A DNA stretch of 64,000 bases. It comes from Cedecea neteri. Lineage in GTDB: Bacteria > Pseudomonadota > Gammaproteobacteria > Enterobacterales > Enterobacteriaceae. Under the pieces are notes generated by a model, which was not told where the DNA came from, made no database searches, and worked only from the letters and a program-made list of their open reading frames with translations. Position numbers and translations under genes: made by a program. The stretch spans positions 4,154,001-4,218,000 of the forward strand of contig NZ_CP009459.1 of the NCBI RefSeq assembly GCF_000758325.1, given 5' to 3'. Below, piece by piece: positions 38,856 to 48,686 of this stretch (position 1 is its first letter; the number at the start of each line of letters is the position of its first letter).

Positions 38856-40040
38856 ATGCAAAACGCTCCCGTTACCGCCGCCCGTAAGCCTCTGGACTTC
38901 ACCTCAACCGCGTTTCTGATTGTGGCTTTTTTGACCGGCATCGCCGGGGCGCTACAAACCCCAACGCTAAGCCTGTTTTTAACCGATGAAGTCCACGTTC
39001 GCCCTGCGCTGGTCGGTTTTTTCTTCACCGGCAGCGCGGTGATTGGCATTCTGGTGAGCCAGTTTTTAGCCGGGCGTTCCGACCGAAAAGGCGACCGGAA
39101 AACGCTGATTTTTGCCTGCTGCCTGCTTGGCGCGCTGGGCTGTGTCCTCTTCGCCTGGAACCGTAACTATTTTATCTTACTGTTCGTCGGGGTGTTTCTA
39201 AGCAGTTTCGGCTCCACCGCCAACCCGCAGATGTTTGCGCTTGCCCGCGAGCATGCCGACAGCACCGGCCGTGAAGCGGTGATGTTCAGCTCTATCCTTC
39301 GCGCACAGGTGTCTCTAGCCTGGGTGATTGGGCCGCCAATTGCCTACGCGCTGGCAATGGGGTTTGGCTTCAAAGTAATGTACCTTAGCGCGGCGTTTGC
39401 CTTTGTGATTTGCGGGGCAATGGTGTGGCTCTTTTTACCATCGATGCGTAAAGAACCGGTGGCGAAAGCACAAGCCCGGCTCGAGTCCCCGCGTCGCAAC
39501 CGCCGCGACGCCCTGCTTCTGTTCGCCGCCTGTACCATGATGTGGGGTTGTAACAGCCTCTATATCATCAATATGCCGCTTTACATCATCAATGAGTTAC
39601 ACCTCCCCGAGAAACTCGCCGGGATCATGATGGGCACCGCGGCCGGGCTGGAAATCCCGACCATGCTGATTGCGGGCTACTACGCCAAACGCTTCGGTAA
39701 GCGCTTCCTGATGCGCTTTGCCGTTGCCGCCGGACTACTGTTCTACCTCGGAATGGTAACGCTGACCAATGAATATATGCTGCTGGGGCTACAGCTGTTA
39801 AACGCCATCTTTATCGGGATTCTGGCCGGGATCGGCATGATCTATTTTCAGGATCTTATGCCTGGCCAGGCGGGTGCCGCCACCACGCTGTATACCAACA
39901 CCACGCGCGTGGGTTGGATCATTGCCGGTTCGCTCGCAGGCGTGGTGGCCGAGATCTGGAACTATCACAGCGTCTTTTTCATCGCGCTGGGGATGATAGC
40001 CGTCAGTATTTACTGCATGGCACGCATCAAAGATATTTAA
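38856..40040 (+). CDS. setB: Sugar efflux transporter SetB
   Basis: 394 residues, 12 hydrophobic segments, MFS sugar-efflux family (E. coli SetB 393). Motif [12 protein letters not shown] lies between TM2 and TM3. It exports glucose and lactose-like sugars in E. coli. Divergent from fruB with a 386-bp gap that holds the Cra sites near fruB; the part near setB has only a weak promoter candidate (TACACT, about 38818). Confidence 0.93.
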   Translation: MQNAPVTAARKPLDFTSTAFLIVAFLTGIAGALQTPTLSLFLTDEVHVRPALVGFFFTGSAVIGILVSQFLAGRSDRKGDRKTLIFACCLLGALGCVLFAWNRNYFILLFVGVFLSSFGSTANPQMFALAREHADSTGREAVMFSSILRAQVSLAWVIGPPIAYALAMGFGFKVMYLSAAFAFVICGAMVWLFLPSMRKEPVAKAQARLESPRRNRRDALLLFAACTMMWGCNSLYIINMPLYIINELHLPEKLAGIMMGTAAGLEIPTMLIAGYYAKRFGKRFLMRFAVAAGLLFYLGMVTLTNEYMLLGLQLLNAIFIGILAGIGMIYFQDLMPGQAGAATTLYTNTTRVGWIIAGSLAGVVAEIWNYHSVFFIALGMIAVSIYCMARIKDI

Positions 40041-40291
40041 GGGGCCGTAGCGGCTTCCAGGTGGATCAGATAAGCCATTGCCTGATGGCGGGAGGTGCCG
40101 CACATCTCCCTTTCGGGCTGGAGGCCGCCGCAAACTTTAGGTCGTAGAGGCGATCCAAACAGCTTACAGCGCAAACGTTCGTCCAGCTGAATGCAGGGCG
40201 TGTTGGCGGGCTTCCCCTCCGGCATACCGGGGATCGGCGTTGATATAGAAGGCGCGGTACAGCAAGCGCCGCAGTCAGGACGACAATCCAT
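40037..40291 (-). CDS. yeiW: Cysteine-cluster protein YeiW (UPF0153 family)
   Basis: 84 residues with eight cysteines including [11 protein letters not shown], then CIQLD, RCKLF, KVCGG and MCG, an arrangement typical of small zinc- or iron-chelating YkgJ-type proteins. Function unknown. Same length as E. coli YeiW, and it overlaps the setB 3' end by 4 bp on the opposite strand. Confidence 0.9.
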   Translation of the reverse strand: MDCRPDCGACCTAPSISTPIPGMPEGKPANTPCIQLDERLRCKLFGSPLRPKVCGGLQPEREMCGTSRHQAMAYLIHLEAATAP

Positions 40292-40424
40292 TTACGTTTC
40301 CACCAGCGTTAAAGGGGGCGTGACAATACCAGACCCAATGTCTGCGTCAATCTTACAATTCATTTAACATCATTCCCTCTTTCAGGATACACTTGCGCCA
40401 CAACGACTACGGATCGGTAACGTT

Positions 40425-40865
40425 TTGTCACGGCGCAATCACTTTCACCGAACAGCCTGCTGGCTGGCGCTGCTTGCCGTTGCCATGCTGTTTATTGCAC
40501 CGGTTATTTCAAAATCGCTGATGCACCATTCAGCCTGCGAACACAGCAGCATGATGATGACAATGGACATGTCTGACATGGACCATCACATGGCTGCGCC
40601 CGAGCCGTGCCCTCAGGTATCAATGCCACACAATATGCTGATGTCCGGCCCGGGCATGTCGCCGGGAGAAGAAATCGCCTGCGGCTATTGCCAGCTGCTG
40701 ATCCACCTGCCTTTTATTGAATTCTGCCTCACCGTTTTACTGCTGTTATTGTTGATTTGCGTGCGTCGGACGCCGGTGGTCGCGCTCTGCTGCGCGGCGA
40801 TTTCTCGCCCCTGGTCACCTCACCCGGCCCGCGCCCCACCCTCTGCTGCCTGTTACTTCGCTTAA
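40425..40865 (+). CDS. DUF2946 small membrane protein, Met/His-rich, copper-linked
   Basis: 146 residues from a TTG start at 40425 (GGATCGGTAACG upstream). N-terminal hydrophobic segment (residues about 12-30), then an exported loop rich in His and Met (MHHSACEHSSMMMTMDMSD, MDHHM, MPHNMLMSGPGMSP), a CGYCQ motif, and a second membrane segment. DUF2946 genes are commonly found next to TonB-dependent copper receptors, as here. The Met/His loop suggests Cu binding. No E. coli counterpart at this site. Confidence 0.8.
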   Translation: MSRRNHFHRTACWLALLAVAMLFIAPVISKSLMHHSACEHSSMMMTMDMSDMDHHMAAPEPCPQVSMPHNMLMSGPGMSPGEEIACGYCQLLIHLPFIEFCLTVLLLLLLICVRRTPVVALCCAAISRPWSPHPARAPPSAACYFA

Positions 40866-40971
40866 AACACCAATAATTAACCGCGTAATGCTGCAGGCAA
40901 CGCTGAAGCGTTGTCTCGGGCCGTTCTTTTTATAAAGAGCGGCAACGTTACGCCTGAAGGACAGTAAGGCA

Positions 40972-43041
40972 ATGATGAAAACGCATTTAAAGCCGCTGGT
41001 ATCTTTGATACTGCTGGCTATCACTTCTCCCGCAGCCATCGCGGCGGGTTCGCATGACACGATGAATATGCCGGACGATGCCGTGATGATCGTCACCTCT
41101 CCGGCATCATCGCCGCTGGAAGTTGTGACCTCCCCTAAAACGCCGCGTCAGCCTGTGCCAGCCAGTGACGGCTCTGACTATCTGAAAACCATCCCCGGCT
41201 TCTCACAAATCCGTAACGGCGGCACCAACGGTGACCCGGTGTTTCGCGGTATGTTCGGTTCTCGCCTGCGTATCCTGACCAATAATGGTGAAATGCCGGG
41301 AGCCTGTCCGGCCAGAATGGATGCGCCAAGTTCATATATTTCACCGGAAAGCTTTGATCTGTTGACGCTGATTAAAGGCCCGGAAAGCGTGCTTTGGGGG
41401 CCAGGTAACTCCGCGGGAACGGTACGCTTCGACAGGGAACCACCGCGCTTTGATAAAGCAGGTATCCAGGGTACGGCCAGCGTGCTTACCGCCTCTAATC
41501 AGCGCTGGGACAGCAATGCAGACGTCAGTCTGGGGAGTGAAGACGGCTATTTACGCCTGATCGGCAATAAGTCCCATTCTGGCGATTACGAAGACGGCAA
41601 CGGCAACCGGGTGGCCTCAAAGTGGGATAAATGGAACGCCGACGTTGCGCTGGGCTGGACGCCCAACAAAGATACATTGCTGGAGCTAACGGCGGGTAAA
41701 GGCAACGGTGAAGCGCGCTACGCGGGCCGCAGTATGGACGGCTCCCAGTTCAGGCGCGACAGCCTTGGGGCGCGCTTCGAAATGTCGAACATCGGCGAGG
41801 TGTTCAACAAGTTTGAAAGCAGCGTCTACTACAACTACGCCAACCACATTATGGACAACTATTCCCTTCGGTCGCCGGGGACGATGTCCAGCGGCATGTC
41901 CGGCGGGCATATTGCCTCCTCGATGGGCATGGATATGGGCAGTTCGATGGGCATGGGTTCATCCATGAGCATGAATATGCCGATGGCAATGCAGCTCGAT
42001 CGCCGCACGGTTGGCGGCCGCATGATGGGTACGTGGCTGTGGTCTGACTACGAACTGCGCAGCGGTATCGACGGGCAGCAAAGCACCCACCGCAGCAAAC
42101 AGGACGCAGGCTGGAAGCAGGATGCTCGTTTCCAGGACGCTGGTCTCTTTAGCGAGCTGACCTGGAACGCCACCGACAGCAGCAAAGTTATCGGCGGCGC
42201 GCGCCTCGATCGGACTCGCGTCAATAATGATACGGACGTAGGTGCCAGCGTGCGGAGCAAAACACTACCGGCAGGTTTTGTGCGCTACGAACAAACGCTG
42301 AGTGACCTCCCCGTCATGCTGTACGCTGGCGTGGGCTACACCGAACGCTTCCCGGATTACTGGGAACTGTTCTCCCCCACCTACGGGCCGGACGGCACCA
42401 AAAATGTCTTCGATAAGCTGAAAACGGAAAAAACGACGCAGCTGGATATTGGCGCCCAGTACAACGGCGAGCGCTTCAACAGCTGGGTTTCCGCATACCT
42501 TGGCCGGGTGAATGATTTTATTCTCTTCCGCTATGACCCCAATAACGCCCGCGTCAGTCAGGCAGATAACGTGGACGCCACGATTATGGGAGGAGAAATG
42601 GGCATGAGCTACGCGCTGACTGAAGCCTGGAAGGCGGACGCAAGCCTGGCGTATGCCTGGGGGCAAAACACCAGTGACCATCAGCCGCTGCCGCAAATAG
42701 CCCCGCTGGAAACGCGCCTCGGCCTCACCTGGGAGCGAGGAGACTGGAGCAGCACCGGCCTGTTGCGACTGGTCAGCAGCCAGCATCGCGTGGCGCTGAA
42801 TGAGGGTAATGTGGTCGGGAAAGATTTCGACAAAAGCAGCAGCTTCGCGATTTTCTCCGTCAACGCCGCTTACCGCCTCAGCAAAGCCATCAAGCTCAGC
42901 GCCGGGGTCGATAACCTGTTGAACAAAACCTACAGCGAACACCTGAACCTGGCGGGCAATAGCAGCTTTGGCTATTCGTCCAATACCCCGGTCAATGAAC
43001 CAGGCCGGACGGTCTGGGGCAAAGTGAACGTCACGTTTTAA
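40972..43041 (+). CDS. TonB-dependent copper receptor (OprC/NosA family)
   Basis: 689 residues: signal peptide (1-25), Met-rich start of the mature chain (HDTMNMPDD), plug with YLKTIPGFSQIRNGG and GVFRGMFGSRL-like segment (here DPVFRGMFGSRLRIL), CPARMDAPSSYISPE, a feature of this family, then a barrel ending in phenylalanine (GKVNVTF). Residues 305-341 form a loop with 12 methionines in 37 positions. Family members such as P. aeruginosa OprC import copper. Probably co-transcribed with the DUF2946 gene, 106 bp upstream. Confidence 0.9.
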   Translation: MMKTHLKPLVSLILLAITSPAAIAAGSHDTMNMPDDAVMIVTSPASSPLEVVTSPKTPRQPVPASDGSDYLKTIPGFSQIRNGGTNGDPVFRGMFGSRLRILTNNGEMPGACPARMDAPSSYISPESFDLLTLIKGPESVLWGPGNSAGTVRFDREPPRFDKAGIQGTASVLTASNQRWDSNADVSLGSEDGYLRLIGNKSHSGDYEDGNGNRVASKWDKWNADVALGWTPNKDTLLELTAGKGNGEARYAGRSMDGSQFRRDSLGARFEMSNIGEVFNKFESSVYYNYANHIMDNYSLRSPGTMSSGMSGGHIASSMGMDMGSSMGMGSSMSMNMPMAMQLDRRTVGGRMMGTWLWSDYELRSGIDGQQSTHRSKQDAGWKQDARFQDAGLFSELTWNATDSSKVIGGARLDRTRVNNDTDVGASVRSKTLPAGFVRYEQTLSDLPVMLYAGVGYTERFPDYWELFSPTYGPDGTKNVFDKLKTEKTTQLDIGAQYNGERFNSWVSAYLGRVNDFILFRYDPNNARVSQADNVDATIMGGEMGMSYALTEAWKADASLAYAWGQNTSDHQPLPQIAPLETRLGLTWERGDWSSTGLLRLVSSQHRVALNEGNVVGKDFDKSSSFAIFSVNAAYRLSKAIKLSAGVDNLLNKTYSEHLNLAGNSSFGYSSNTPVNEPGRTVWGKVNVTF

Positions 43042-43046
43042 TTACC

Positions 43047-43067
43047 TGGCCCCGGTTGTCGGGGCCA
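43047..43067. terminator. Possible terminator after the copper receptor
   Basis: Perfect 8-bp stem TGGCCCCG/CGGGGCCA with a 5-nt loop, 5 bp after the stop. No T-run follows, so termination is uncertain. Confidence 0.4.
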
Positions 43068-43101
43068 TTACGCTTAATCATTCCCCAGCCAGGAGGCTGA
43101 T

Positions 43102-43362
43102 ATGCTCGCAAAACTTCGTACGCCAGAAGGTAAAAAGTTCCTTATCGCGGTTGCCATCGTCTTTACTATTGTCGTGTCGCTTATTTCTAAGGTGACCTTT
43201 GAAGGCGTGGAAGAGCAGTACAACTGGCCAATGGAGCAGTGGACGCTGGACATGTTTATCATGCAGGGCGCGTGGGTCACTATCTACACGATCATGTTCA
43301 CTATTCTGTGTTCGCTGCCGTTTGCTTTCTATTTCTTAGCGCCTAAGGATGGCCGCGGCTAG
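43102..43362 (+). CDS. DUF2534 small inner-membrane protein
   Basis: 86 residues with two hydrophobic segments (about 12-29 and 53-78) separated by a polar loop (EGVEEQYNWPMEQWT). GCCAGGAGGCTGAT gives a strong ribosome binding site. It resembles the enterobacterial DUF2534 family, absent from this place in E. coli K-12. Function unknown. Confidence 0.8.
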   Translation: MLAKLRTPEGKKFLIAVAIVFTIVVSLISKVTFEGVEEQYNWPMEQWTLDMFIMQGAWVTIYTIMFTILCSLPFAFYFLAPKDGRG

Positions 43363-43526
43363 GGCACTTTACGCCTCCGGCGTGTCGGCAAAGCAGGATG
43401 TTGTCGGCACGCTTGCCTTAAACCCCTTACTTTTGTGCTTCTTTATCAAATCCGCTTGCCTGAAACGCGCCTCACGAGTACTTTGACGCAATATTTTCGC
43501 ATCTCAATTTTTGACAGGAAACACCG

Positions 43527-44099
43527 ATGGCAAGAGCTAACGAAATCAAAAAAGGCATGGTACTCAATTACAACGGCAAGCTGCTGATTGTTAAAGACAT
43601 TGATATCCAGGCTCCCAGCGCACGCGGCGCAGCAACCCTGTATAAGATGCGTTTCTCCGATGTTCGCACCGGGCAGAAAGTGGAAGAGCGCTTCAAAGGT
43701 GATGATATTGTTGACACCATCACCCTGACCCGTCGCTTCGTTGACTTCTCCTATATCGACGGCAACGAATATGTGTTCATGGATAAAGAAGATTATACGC
43801 CGTACATCTTCACCAAAGATCAGATCGAAGAAGAGCTGCAGTTCATTCCTGAAGGCGGTATGCCGGATATGCAGGTTCTGACCTGGGATGGCCAGCTGCT
43901 GGCGCTGGAGCTGCCGCAAACCGTGGATCTGGAAATCATCGAAACCGCACCGGGCATCAAAGGCGCTTCCGCCAGCTCCCGTACCAAACCAGCAACGCTG
44001 TCCACCGGCCTCGTGATTCAGGTGCCGGAATACATGGTTGCCGGGGAAAAAATCCGCATTCATATTGCAGAAAAACGCTCTATGGGCCGCGCAGACTGA
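43527..44099 (+). CDS. yeiP: Elongation factor P-like protein EfpL (YeiP)
   Basis: 190 residues, three beta-barrel domains of the EF-P family and the same length as E. coli YeiP. The domain I loop reads [13 protein letters not shown], with Arg in place of the modified Lys of EF-P, as is typical of EfpL. It helps ribosomes through difficult peptide motifs. A terminator follows. Confidence 0.95.
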   Translation: MARANEIKKGMVLNYNGKLLIVKDIDIQAPSARGAATLYKMRFSDVRTGQKVEERFKGDDIVDTITLTRRFVDFSYIDGNEYVFMDKEDYTPYIFTKDQIEEELQFIPEGGMPDMQVLTWDGQLLALELPQTVDLEIIETAPGIKGASASSRTKPATLSTGLVIQVPEYMVAGEKIRIHIAEKRSMGRAD

Positions 44100-44109
44100 C
44101 GATAAATGG

Positions 44110-44132
44110 CGCTCCTTCGGGAGCGTTTTTTT
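44110..44132 (+). terminator. Terminator of yeiP
   Basis: CGCTCC-TTCG-GGAGCG stem-loop followed by seven T residues, 10 bp after the stop. Confidence 0.93.
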
Positions 44133-44289
44133 ACTCTAACGGCCGAAGTTATTATACCAATTAAATCACACAGCCTTATTATCAGACCTCCATCACACAA
44201 AATCGATTAACTAAACAGACCAATTTCATTTCCTATCATACAGCTTTACACTGCATAGACTCCCACCTCCCTACACAGGATGAGACTCT

Positions 44290-45756
44290 ATGGATACCCT
44301 TGCCACTGCTTCACTTCCGGATATCGTTCAGCGGCCAAACTACGACCGCTGCGAGCTTAAAACGCGTATCGTGCATTTTGGGTTTGGCGCTTTTCACCGA
44401 GCGCATCAGGCGCTGCTCACCGATCGGGTGCTCAACAAACTTGGCGGCGACTGGGGGATCTGCGAGATCAGTCTGTTTAACGGCGATAAGCTGATGCACG
44501 ATCTCAGGCAACAGGATCATCTTTTCACGGTGCTGGAGAAGGGAGCGGCGGGAAACCAGGCGCAGGTTATTGGGGCAGTCAAAGAGTGCCTGAATGCGAA
44601 GCTGGACGGCATGGAAGCGATCATAGAGAAGTTTTGTGAGCCACAGGTCGCCATTGTTTCACTGACGGTGACCGAAAAAGGCTACTGCATCGATCCCGCC
44701 AGCGGAAAACTTGATACCACCAATGAGCGCATTATTCACGATCTGGCGTCGCCTGAGGCCCCGCATTCCGTGCCGGGAATACTTGTGGAGGCGCTAAGCC
44801 GCCGCCGTGAGCGTGGATTACGCCCGTTTACGGTCTTATCCTGCGATAACATTCCTGATAACGGGCACCTGGTTCGCCAGGCCGTGCTGGGTATGGCCGC
44901 GAGTCGAAGCGCCGGGCTGGCAGAATGGATTGCCAAAGAGGTCACTTTCCCAAGCACCATGGTCGACCGCATTGTTCCGGCAGCCACGGAGGAATCGCTG
45001 CAGGAAATTGCGGAAATACTGGGCGTACAAGACCCCTGTGCCATTGCCGCCGAGCCGTTTATTCAGTGGGTCGTTGAAGATAATTTCGTCGCCGGTCGCC
45101 CGGAATGGGAAGCCGTCGGAGTGGAAATGGTTGACGATGTGGTGCCCTACGAGCAGATGAAGCTGCGGATGCTCAACGGCAGCCACTCATTTCTGGCTTA
45201 TCTCGGCTATCTCGCCGGTTACCCGCATATTAATGATTGTATGGCTGACGAGAACTTTGCCCGTGCGGCCAGGCACCTGATGCTGCAGGAGCAAGCGGTG
45301 ACGCTGAATATTCGGGGCGTCGACCTGGAGCAGTACGCCGCCAGCCTGCTCGAGCGGTTTGCAAACCCAGCGCTGAAGCACCGTACCTGGCAAATTGCCA
45401 TGGACGGCAGTCAGAAGCTTCCCCAACGCTGGCTGGAAAGCGTGCGCTGGCATCTGGCAAACGGGAGCCGCTGGCCATGTCTGGCGCTCGGGATCGCAGG
45501 CTGGATGCGCTACGTGAGCGGCCTCGACGAAAAGGGCCATGCAATTGACGTGCGCGATCCGCTCCAGGGCAAAATCCAGATGTTGGTGAGCGACAGCGGC
45601 GAAAACGAACGCGTCAGCACCCTCCTCAGCCTGAACGAAATTTTTGGTGATGACCTGCCCAAAAACGAAAAGTTTGTCGAAAACGTTCAGCAGGCCTGGC
45701 AGCAACTCATTCGCCTGGGCGCACGCGGCGCGGTCGAAAACTTGTGCTTAAGTTAA
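44290..45756 (+). CDS. yeiQ: Mannitol dehydrogenase-family oxidoreductase YeiQ
   Basis: 488 residues. The N-terminal NAD-binding fold has HFGFGAFHRAHQALL; the catalytic domain has KLRMLNGSHSFLAYLGYL, with the lysine/asparagine/histidine active site of polyol and hexuronate dehydrogenases. Related to fructuronate (UxuB) and tagaturonate (UxaB) reductases. The substrate of YeiQ is not firmly known. Confidence 0.93.
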   Translation: MDTLATASLPDIVQRPNYDRCELKTRIVHFGFGAFHRAHQALLTDRVLNKLGGDWGICEISLFNGDKLMHDLRQQDHLFTVLEKGAAGNQAQVIGAVKECLNAKLDGMEAIIEKFCEPQVAIVSLTVTEKGYCIDPASGKLDTTNERIIHDLASPEAPHSVPGILVEALSRRRERGLRPFTVLSCDNIPDNGHLVRQAVLGMAASRSAGLAEWIAKEVTFPSTMVDRIVPAATEESLQEIAEILGVQDPCAIAAEPFIQWVVEDNFVAGRPEWEAVGVEMVDDVVPYEQMKLRMLNGSHSFLAYLGYLAGYPHINDCMADENFARAARHLMLQEQAVTLNIRGVDLEQYAASLLERFANPALKHRTWQIAMDGSQKLPQRWLESVRWHLANGSRWPCLALGIAGWMRYVSGLDEKGHAIDVRDPLQGKIQMLVSDSGENERVSTLLSLNEIFGDDLPKNEKFVENVQQAWQQLIRLGARGAVENLCLS

Positions 45757-45765
45757 CAATCAATG

Positions 45766-45818
45766 CGCTTAACGTGGTCTTACCGTGCGGTAAGCCGCGT
45801 TAAGGCTTCTCTTTTTTC
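45766..45818 (+). terminator. Long-stem terminator of yeiQ
   Basis: An almost perfect hairpin from CTTAACG...CTTACCG to CGGTAAG...CGTTAAG is followed by a pyrimidine-rich CTTCTCTTTTTT. Confidence 0.65.
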
Positions 45819-45905
45819 CGGGTTGTCGTCAGGATAGTCAGCGTAAATAATGAATAATCACTGATAGATTGACGTGGTTTACAGGCAGTAACCCCCGGAG
45901 TCACC

Positions 45906-46883
45906 GTGACAAAAACGAATTTAATTACCGGCTTTCTGGGCAGCGGTAAAACCACCACCATTTTGCATTTGCTGGCCAACAAGCCCGCCGATGAAAAATG
46001 GGCGGTGCTGGTCAATGAATTTGGCGAAGTGGGCATCGATGGTGCCCTGCTGGCAGACAGCGGCGCGCTGTTGAAAGAGATCCCTGGCGGCTGTATGTGC
46101 TGCGTTAACGGCCTGCCGATGCAGGTCGGCCTTAATACGCTGCTGCGCCAGGGCAAGCCCGACCGCCTGCTGATTGAACCCACCGGCCTTGGCCACCCGA
46201 AACAAATCCTGGATATGCTCACCGCTGACGTATATCAGCCGTGGATTGACCTGCGGGCCACGCTTTGTCTGCTCGACTCGCGCCAGCTTCTGGATGAAAA
46301 AGCCCTAAAAAATGACAACTTCCGCGACCAGCTTGCCGCGGCGGACATCATTGTGGCTAATAAACAAGACCGCACTACGTCGGAAAGCCATGCCGCTTTA
46401 GCGCGCTGGTACCAAAATAATGGCGACAATCGCGAACTTGTACACGCGGAAAAAGGTGCCGTGAGCATTGCGCTTCTCGACAAACCAAGACTGAACCAAC
46501 GCGTGCTGCCGTCCAGCCCCGGGCACCAGCATGCCCAATCGGTCCCTCATGGTCTTGCCGCACTCAGCCTCCCGGGACATCAGCGCTGGCGTCGGAGCGT
46601 GAACAGCGGGCAGAGTTATCACGCCTGTGGCTGGATTTTCGATGAAGAAACCGTGTTCGACACTATTGGCCTGCTGGAGTGGGCGCGTCTTGCCCCGGTT
46701 GAGCGAGTCAAAGGCGTCTTGCGTATTCCCGAAGGCCTGGTGCGTATCAACCGCCAGGGCAACGACCTGCATATTGAAACGCAACCCTCGTCGCCACTGG
46801 ATAGCCGCATCGAATTGATTCACCCGGCTCAGCCCGACTGGAACGCCCTGCAAGCCAGCCTGTTGAGCTTACGTTTAAGTTAG
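45906..46883 (+). CDS. yeiR: Zinc-binding GTPase YeiR (COG0523 family)
   Basis: 325 residues from a GTG at 45906. Walker A GFLGSGKTT (residues 8-16), the CxCC metal motif GGCMCCVNG (about 61-69), the NKQD guanine motif, and a C-terminal CobW domain. E. coli YeiR binds zinc and hydrolyses GTP, probably as a metal chaperone. The His-rich linker found in E. coli (HSHQH) is reduced here to GHQHAQ. Confidence 0.94.
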   Translation: MTKTNLITGFLGSGKTTTILHLLANKPADEKWAVLVNEFGEVGIDGALLADSGALLKEIPGGCMCCVNGLPMQVGLNTLLRQGKPDRLLIEPTGLGHPKQILDMLTADVYQPWIDLRATLCLLDSRQLLDEKALKNDNFRDQLAAADIIVANKQDRTTSESHAALARWYQNNGDNRELVHAEKGAVSIALLDKPRLNQRVLPSSPGHQHAQSVPHGLAALSLPGHQRWRRSVNSGQSYHACGWIFDEETVFDTIGLLEWARLAPVERVKGVLRIPEGLVRINRQGNDLHIETQPSSPLDSRIELIHPAQPDWNALQASLLSLRLS

Positions 46884-46928
46884 CGCGTCTACCTTTGCGC
46901 CCCCGTAATGAGATTTAGAAGCTGTATC

Positions 46929-47633
46929 ATGATTAATCGCCTCCCGCTTATCCTGCTCCTGAACGTTCTGGGCATTGCCCTGTTCTTTAGCTGGTACCTG
47001 CCAGAGAACCATGGATTTTGGTTCAACACTGACGCCTCGCTGTTCCATTTCTTTAATAATGCACTGGTCAAGAGCCGTACCTTTTTAACGCTGATTGCCA
47101 TCACCAATAACCGGGCCTTCGACGGCATTTCGCTGCTGGCGATGGGCGCGTTGTTTTCCTGGTTCTGGCTGCATGAAGACGGCGCGGGCCGCCGCCGCCT
47201 GGTGCTGATGGGCGTGGTGATGCTGCTGTGCGCCGTGGTCATCAACCAGCTCGGCCACCTTATCCCGGTGGTGCACGCCAGCCCGACGCTGTACTTTAAA
47301 GACATTCATCGCGTCAGCGAACTGCTGCACTTCCCGACGAAAGACGCCTCAAGCGACAGCTTCCCCGGCGATCACGGCCTGATGCTGCTCATCTTCACCG
47401 GTTTTATGCTGCGTTATTTTGGCCCACGGGCGTTTCTTATTGCCCTCGCGATCTTCTTTATCTTCTCTTCGCCAAGAATAATGATCGGCGCGCACTGGTT
47501 TACCGATGTCTACGTCGGGTCAGTCTCTATTGCTCTGGTTGGCCTGCCCTGGGTGCTATTAACCCCAATTAGCGACCGGTTAATTTCTATACTGAATCGC
47601 ACTGTTCCGGGAAAATATAAAGCGCCCCGCTGA
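46929..47633 (+). CDS. lpxT: Lipid A 1-diphosphate synthase LpxT (YeiU)
   Basis: 234 residues from the ATG at 46929, which aligns with the E. coli start; another ATG at 46908 would add seven residues. Five to six hydrophobic segments and PAP2-phosphatase motifs PTKDASSDSFPGDHG and GAHWFTD. Transfers phosphate from undecaprenyl pyrophosphate to lipid A in the periplasmic leaflet of the inner membrane. Confidence 0.93.
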   Translation: MINRLPLILLLNVLGIALFFSWYLPENHGFWFNTDASLFHFFNNALVKSRTFLTLIAITNNRAFDGISLLAMGALFSWFWLHEDGAGRRRLVLMGVVMLLCAVVINQLGHLIPVVHASPTLYFKDIHRVSELLHFPTKDASSDSFPGDHGLMLLIFTGFMLRYFGPRAFLIALAIFFIFSSPRIMIGAHWFTDVYVGSVSIALVGLPWVLLTPISDRLISILNRTVPGKYKAPR

Positions 47634-47667
47634 CGGTTAATAAGTGATGAAGATAGCCAACAAGCAG

Positions 47668-47697
47668 AGGCCCATCCGGGCCTTTGTTTATTTTTTC
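47668..47697 (+). terminator. Terminator of lpxT
   Basis: AGGCCC-ATCC-GGGCCT stem-loop followed by TTGTTTATTTTTT. Confidence 0.88.
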
Positions 47698-47760
47698 AGC
47701 ATCATGACAGCCAGATGAATATTTACTCATACAAAATCCGCTTCAATTTGAATAACCTGG

Positions 47761-47873
47761 CGATAAAACCAGCAGAAGCGCCGATCATTTGTTCGAAATA
47801 ACCTTTCGCGACGAATCATCACAATTTCTTATAAAAATAAGAATAAAAACGCTCGCATAGCCTGGTTTTATCG
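47761..47873. repeat. 113-bp element bounded by a perfect 12-bp inverted repeat upstream of mepS
   Basis: CGATAAAACCAG at 47761-47772 is repeated inverted as CTGGTTTTATCG at 47862-47873. Inside, TTCTTAT/ATAAGAA (47826-47843) makes a nested hairpin with a 4-nt loop. The base composition is clearly more AT-rich than neighbouring genes. Confidence 0.75.
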
Positions 47874-48053
47874 GGTAGTCTCGGGAAAGTTTGCTCTGCG
47901 GCTGATCTATTTGTGCTGTGAATAAAAGTGTGCGATGTTCCACATTTTTGTGCATGAATAATTGTCTCGTGGCTTTTAGGTAATTAGTCTCGTCACGTTG
48001 GTATTTTTGTATAACGAATTATTCGTTAAGGACATCAAGGGAAAACAAACAAA

Positions 48054-48620
48054 ATGGTCAAATCTCAGCCTATTTTGAGATACATCTTGCGGGCGATACC
48101 CGCGATTGCGGTGGCAGTTATGCTCTCCGCCTGTAGTTCGACTAACACAGCAAATATGCATTCTGAGACGCATGCAGTCGGTGAAAAAGATGGTTTTTTA
48201 CTGCAAGCCTCTCAGGATGAATTCGAAGAGATGGTTCGTAATGTTGACGTGAAGTCACGCATTATGGATCAATATGCGAGCTGGAAAGGTGTACGCTACC
48301 GTCTTGGCGGCAGCAGCAGAGCTGGTATTGATTGTTCTGCTTTCGTGCAGCGCACGTTCCAGGAGCAGTTTGGTTTAACCCTGCCTCGTTCAACGTCTGA
48401 ACAGCAGGAGTCCGGTAAATCTGTTTCGCGTAACAAGTTACGCACCGGTGATTTAGTGCTGTTCCGTGCAGGCTCAACCGGCCGCCACGTAGGCATCTAC
48501 ATTGGGAATAACCAATTTGTACATGCTTCCACCAGCAGCGGCGTTGTGATCTCCAGCATGGACGAGCCTTACTGGAAGAAGCGTTACAACGAAGCGCGCC
48601 GGGTGTTAAGCCGCAGCTAA
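48054..48620 (+). CDS. mepS: Murein DD-endopeptidase/LD-carboxypeptidase MepS (Spr)
   Basis: 188 residues. Lipobox LSAC with lipidated Cys27, then an NlpC/P60 domain with catalytic Cys94 ([10 protein letters not shown]) and His in GRHVGIYIG. An outer-membrane lipoprotein that opens peptidoglycan cross-links for cell-wall growth and is controlled by NlpI-Prc proteolysis in E. coli. Length equals E. coli. Confidence 0.96.
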   Translation: MVKSQPILRYILRAIPAIAVAVMLSACSSTNTANMHSETHAVGEKDGFLLQASQDEFEEMVRNVDVKSRIMDQYASWKGVRYRLGGSSRAGIDCSAFVQRTFQEQFGLTLPRSTSEQQESGKSVSRNKLRTGDLVLFRAGSTGRHVGIYIGNNQFVHASTSSGVVISSMDEPYWKKRYNEARRVLSRS

Positions 48621-48637
48621 CGCCGCCGCAAGATATG

Positions 48638-48674
48638 TTTTGTTGAGAGTTATTCCCTTGGCTACTCAACAAAA
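48638..48674 (+). other. Hairpin upstream of the mepS terminator
   Basis: TTTTGTTGAG pairs perfectly with CTCAACAAAA around a 17-nt loop. It lies between the mepS stop and the intrinsic terminator. Confidence 0.6.
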
Positions 48675-48686
48675 CCACCAACGTTA

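Larger units (their letters stand above)
47634..48053. other. 420-bp intergenic region lpxT-mepS
   Basis: Holds the lpxT terminator (47668-47697), a long inverted repeat (47761-47873), and an AT-rich stretch with the mepS promoter and a long untranslated leader. No further gene seen. Confidence 0.7.
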
